From assembly GCA_025358235.1 (NCBI GenBank), contig JANYKH010000166.1, forward strand, positions 1-6,187: a stretch of 6,187 nucleotides of DNA, in the 5' to 3' direction. The translations under genes were made by a program, and so were the position numbers. The DNA comes from Chloroflexota bacterium. GTDB taxonomy: Bacteria > Chloroflexota > Dehalococcoidia > Dehalococcoidales > RBG-16-60-22. Below, in pieces: positions 4,666 to 6,187 of this stretch; position 1 is the stretch's first letter; every line of letters begins with the position of its first letter. The notes under the pieces were generated by a model. The model was not told the DNA's origin. It searched no databases and saw only the letters and a program-made list of their open reading frames with translations.

Positions 4666-5525
4666 TGAAAATTACAGGGAAAACCACGGTCTGCGGGATA
4701 ATTGGCGACCCGGTAGAGCACACCCTGTCACCGGCCATGCAGAACGCCGCTTTCCAGGCGCTGGGGCTGGACTGGGTCTATGTCCCCTACCATGTGACGG
4801 AAGAGGATTTACCAGCGGCGATTTACGGCATGAGATCGCTGGGAATACGCGGGCTAAACGTCACCATCCCGCATAAAGTCGAGGTGCTGCCGCTGTTGGA
4901 CAGCCTCGACAAGCTGGCGGAGCAGATCGGCGCGGTCAATACGGTAATAAACCGGGACGGCAAGCTGACCGGTTACAATACGGACGCGTTTGGATTTTTA
5001 CAGGCGCTGGCGGGGAACGGGGTGGAAATTGAGGGCAAGAACATCGTGGTGATGGGGGCGGGGGGCGCGGCGCGGGCGGCGGCGATGGCGCTGGGGGGCA
5101 AGGGAGCCAACCTGATCGTGATCAACCGCACGGCCAAAACAGCCACGGAACTGGTGGCGCGGGTAAGTTACTTTTTGCCGGGAGCGCGGATTATGGCCCT
5201 TGAAATGAACGAAGAAAACCTGCGGGCCGTAGCCGGAGACTCGCAAATTATTATCAATACGACCAGCATGGGCATGAACCCTTACGCCAACAACAGCCCG
5301 ATGCCGGCGCACCTGATACAGCCGCACCACACCGTTTTCGATGTGGTTTACAGTCCATTAAAAACAAAGCTGTTAAGGGACGCGGAGATGGGCGGGGCGA
5401 AGACGATCAACGGGTTGGACATGCTGGTGTGGCAGGGCGGGGCGGCGTTTGAAATTTGGACGGGGAAAAAAGCGCCAATCGACGCTATGAAACTGGCGTT
5501 AATCGAGGCTTTCGTTGAAAAATAG
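4662..5525 (+). CDS. aroE: Shikimate dehydrogenase (NADP+)
   Basis: It reduces 3-dehydroshikimate to shikimate with NADPH. At 287 residues it has normal size. The N-terminal substrate domain shows GDPVEHTLSPAMQNAAF (15-31), with Thr21 and Ser23 in the shikimate-binding positions. Thr21 replaces the more usual Ser. GLNVTIPHK (64-72) carries catalytic Lys72, GAVNT includes Asn93, and GYNTDAFG (104-111) carries catalytic Asp108. The dinucleotide domain has GAGGAARA (132-139) and NRT (155-157), the latter typical of NADP preference. NTTSMGM (199-205) and WQGGAAF (257-263), with Gln258, follow. The first ATG forms an ATGA overlap with the aroD stop. A second ATG directly after it (4665) is equally possible. 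No clear Shine-Dalgarno sequence is seen, so initiation probably relies on coupling. Confidence 0.96.
   Translation: MMKITGKTTVCGIIGDPVEHTLSPAMQNAAFQALGLDWVYVPYHVTEEDLPAAIYGMRSLGIRGLNVTIPHKVEVLPLLDSLDKLAEQIGAVNTVINRDGKLTGYNTDAFGFLQALAGNGVEIEGKNIVVMGAGGAARAAAMALGGKGANLIVINRTAKTATELVARVSYFLPGARIMALEMNEENLRAVAGDSQIIINTTSMGMNPYANNSPMPAHLIQPHHTVFDVVYSPLKTKLLRDAEMGGAKTINGLDMLVWQGGAAFEIWTGKKAPIDAMKLALIEAFVEK
5505..5508 (+). promoter_or_regulatory. aroK ribosome-binding site inside aroE
   Basis: GAGG, six bases before the TTG at 5515, supports that codon as the aroK start. It is embedded in the last codons of aroE, ahead of the 11-bp gene overlap. Confidence 0.55.
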
Positions 5526-6051
5526 CATCGCGCTGATAGGTTTTATGGGCACGGGGAAGTCGGCGGTAGCCAGACTGCTGGCGCAGGAATTACACAAGGA
5601 ATTCATCGAACTGGACGGGGTGGTGGAGCGGATAGCCGGCCTGAGCATCCCGGAAATATTCAATACGGGCGGGGAAACGCTCTTCCGGGAATATGAGATC
5701 GAGGCAGTCAAACAGGCAGTCAAGCGAAAGAACATGGTGATGGCGTGCGGGGGCGGGGTGGTATTAAACCGCATAAACATAGATAGAATGAAAGCGGAAT
5801 GCACGCTCGTATTATTAACCGCCAGTCCGGATGTTATTTTACAGCGGATTTCGGGCCACAGCACGCGTCCCCTGCTGAAAGCCCCGACCAGAGAAGCGGT
5901 AGAGGAAATGCTGGCCTTCCGCAGGCCGTTTTACGAACGGGCCTATGATATTAAAGTGAACACCTCGCCGCGCACAGTGGAAGGCGTAGTGAAAGAAATT
6001 ATACGAAAACTAAAATTAAATGAACATAGTTCTGGAAAAATCCGAGCTTAA
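5515..6051 (+). CDS. aroK: Shikimate kinase
   Basis: It phosphorylates shikimate at the 3-hydroxyl with ATP. The 178-residue length is typical. The P-loop GFMGTGKS spans 9-16. Asp34 in ELDGVVE (32-38) binds magnesium and shikimate, GGETLFREYE (52-61) carries shikimate-binding Arg58, and CGGGVV (78-83) is the conserved glycine strand. The lid holds Arg118 in STRPLL, and RRPFYERAYDI (136-146) contains the nucleotide-contacting arginine. The start is a TTG inside aroE with an 11-bp overlap. It is backed by GAGG at 5505-5508, and by the fact that the usual NIALIGFMG-type beginning needs it. The C-terminal tail (about 165-178) is overlapped by aroA in another frame and is not a conserved part of the fold. 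Confidence 0.96.
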   Translation: MKNSIALIGFMGTGKSAVARLLAQELHKEFIELDGVVERIAGLSIPEIFNTGGETLFREYEIEAVKQAVKRKNMVMACGGGVVLNRINIDRMKAECTLVLLTASPDVILQRISGHSTRPLLKAPTREAVEEMLAFRRPFYERAYDIKVNTSPRTVEGVVKEIIRKLKLNEHSSGKIRA

Positions 6052-6187
6052 GGGCCGGGTTATAAGCCCGGCATCCAAGAGCTACACTATCCGGGCACTG
6101 ATATGCGCGGCGCTGGCGCACGGCCGGAGCGAGATAATCAACCCGCTGCTTTCCGACGACACCGAAGCGGCGGCGCGGGTACTGGAG
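6020..6187 (+). CDS. aroA: 5-enolpyruvylshikimate-3-phosphate (EPSP) synthase, N-terminal part
   Basis: It transfers the enolpyruvyl group of phosphoenolpyruvate to shikimate-3-phosphate. Only the first 56 codons lie in the window; the gene runs off the right edge in frame. The segment shows the family's opening pattern: ELKGRVISPASKSYTIRALI, then NPLLSDDT (41-48). Lys20, Ser21 and Arg25 occupy the shikimate-3-phosphate-binding positions. The usual PGSKS motif reads PASKS here, with Ala18 for Gly. The ATG at 6020 lies inside aroK, overlapping it by 32 bp, with no clear Shine-Dalgarno sequence and an A-rich lead-in. The position of the first beta strand makes this start convincing. Glyphosate-class residues lie further downstream and cannot be judged. 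Confidence 0.95.
   Translation, partial: MNIVLEKSELKGRVISPASKSYTIRALICAALAHGRSEIINPLLSDDTEAAARVLE

Noticed and set aside
4012..5525. Possible frameshift or sequencing error behind the gene overlaps
   Set aside because: Each overlapping gene keeps a full set of family motifs in one frame with normal length and ends. The overlaps are ordinary translational-coupling junctions.

Overview
The window carries the start of a bacterial shikimate-pathway operon on the + strand, a small two-gene unit pointing the opposite way, and a repeat-filled gene-free stretch at the left edge. The aro gene order (DAHP synthase, aroB, aroD, aroE, aroK, aroA), the short Thermotoga-type DAHP synthase, the G+C-rich coding style, the use of TTG starts and the GTCAT...ATGAC dispersed repeats all suggest a free-living bacterium. 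My best guess is a Chloroflexota (Dehalococcoidia-like) lineage, but this is inference from memory of gene order and repeat style, not a search.

Layout. Positions 1-606 hold no credible gene. They contain two identical 101-bp copies of an imperfect palindromic repeat (1-101 and 389-489), three small hairpins of one REP-like family (148-167, 342-361, 512-531) and a looser hairpin (264-286). Positions 607-1580 are a minus-strand, visibly A+T-rich pair: an unrecognised 295-aa protein with two N-terminal membrane segments, and a previously uncalled 29-aa single-span membrane peptide whose ATG overlaps the upstream stop (ATGA). A good sigma70-type promoter (1610-1638, minus) lies just upstream of the pair.

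Positions 1658-1877 are the control region of the aro operon and the most interesting part of the window. A promoter candidate is followed almost at once by a 26-codon leader ORF (1701-1781), in which 8 of residues 2-16 are Phe, Tyr or Trp. It is followed by an intrinsic terminator (1823-1849) directly before the aroF ribosome-binding site. A 10-bp antiterminator pairing (1763-1772 with 1822-1831) competes with that terminator. A further pairing of the leader start region with its stop region (1697-1710 with 1769-1783) can block the antiterminator. This is the complete logic of a trp/phe-type ribosome-mediated attenuator, here apparently sensing all three aromatic amino acids and controlling entry into the common aromatic pathway.

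Positions 1878-6187 encode, in tight or overlapping succession, DAHP synthase (with an N-terminal ferredoxin-like regulatory domain), 3-dehydroquinate synthase, type I 3-dehydroquinate dehydratase, shikimate dehydrogenase, shikimate kinase and the first 56 codons of EPSP synthase, which runs off the window. Together they carry erythrose-4-phosphate and phosphoenolpyruvate through to EPSP. Only chorismate synthase is missing from the pathway to chorismate, and it may lie downstream. All visible catalytic residues are intact, so the operon looks functional. It appears to be controlled both by attenuation of transcription and, probably, by feedback on the first enzyme.
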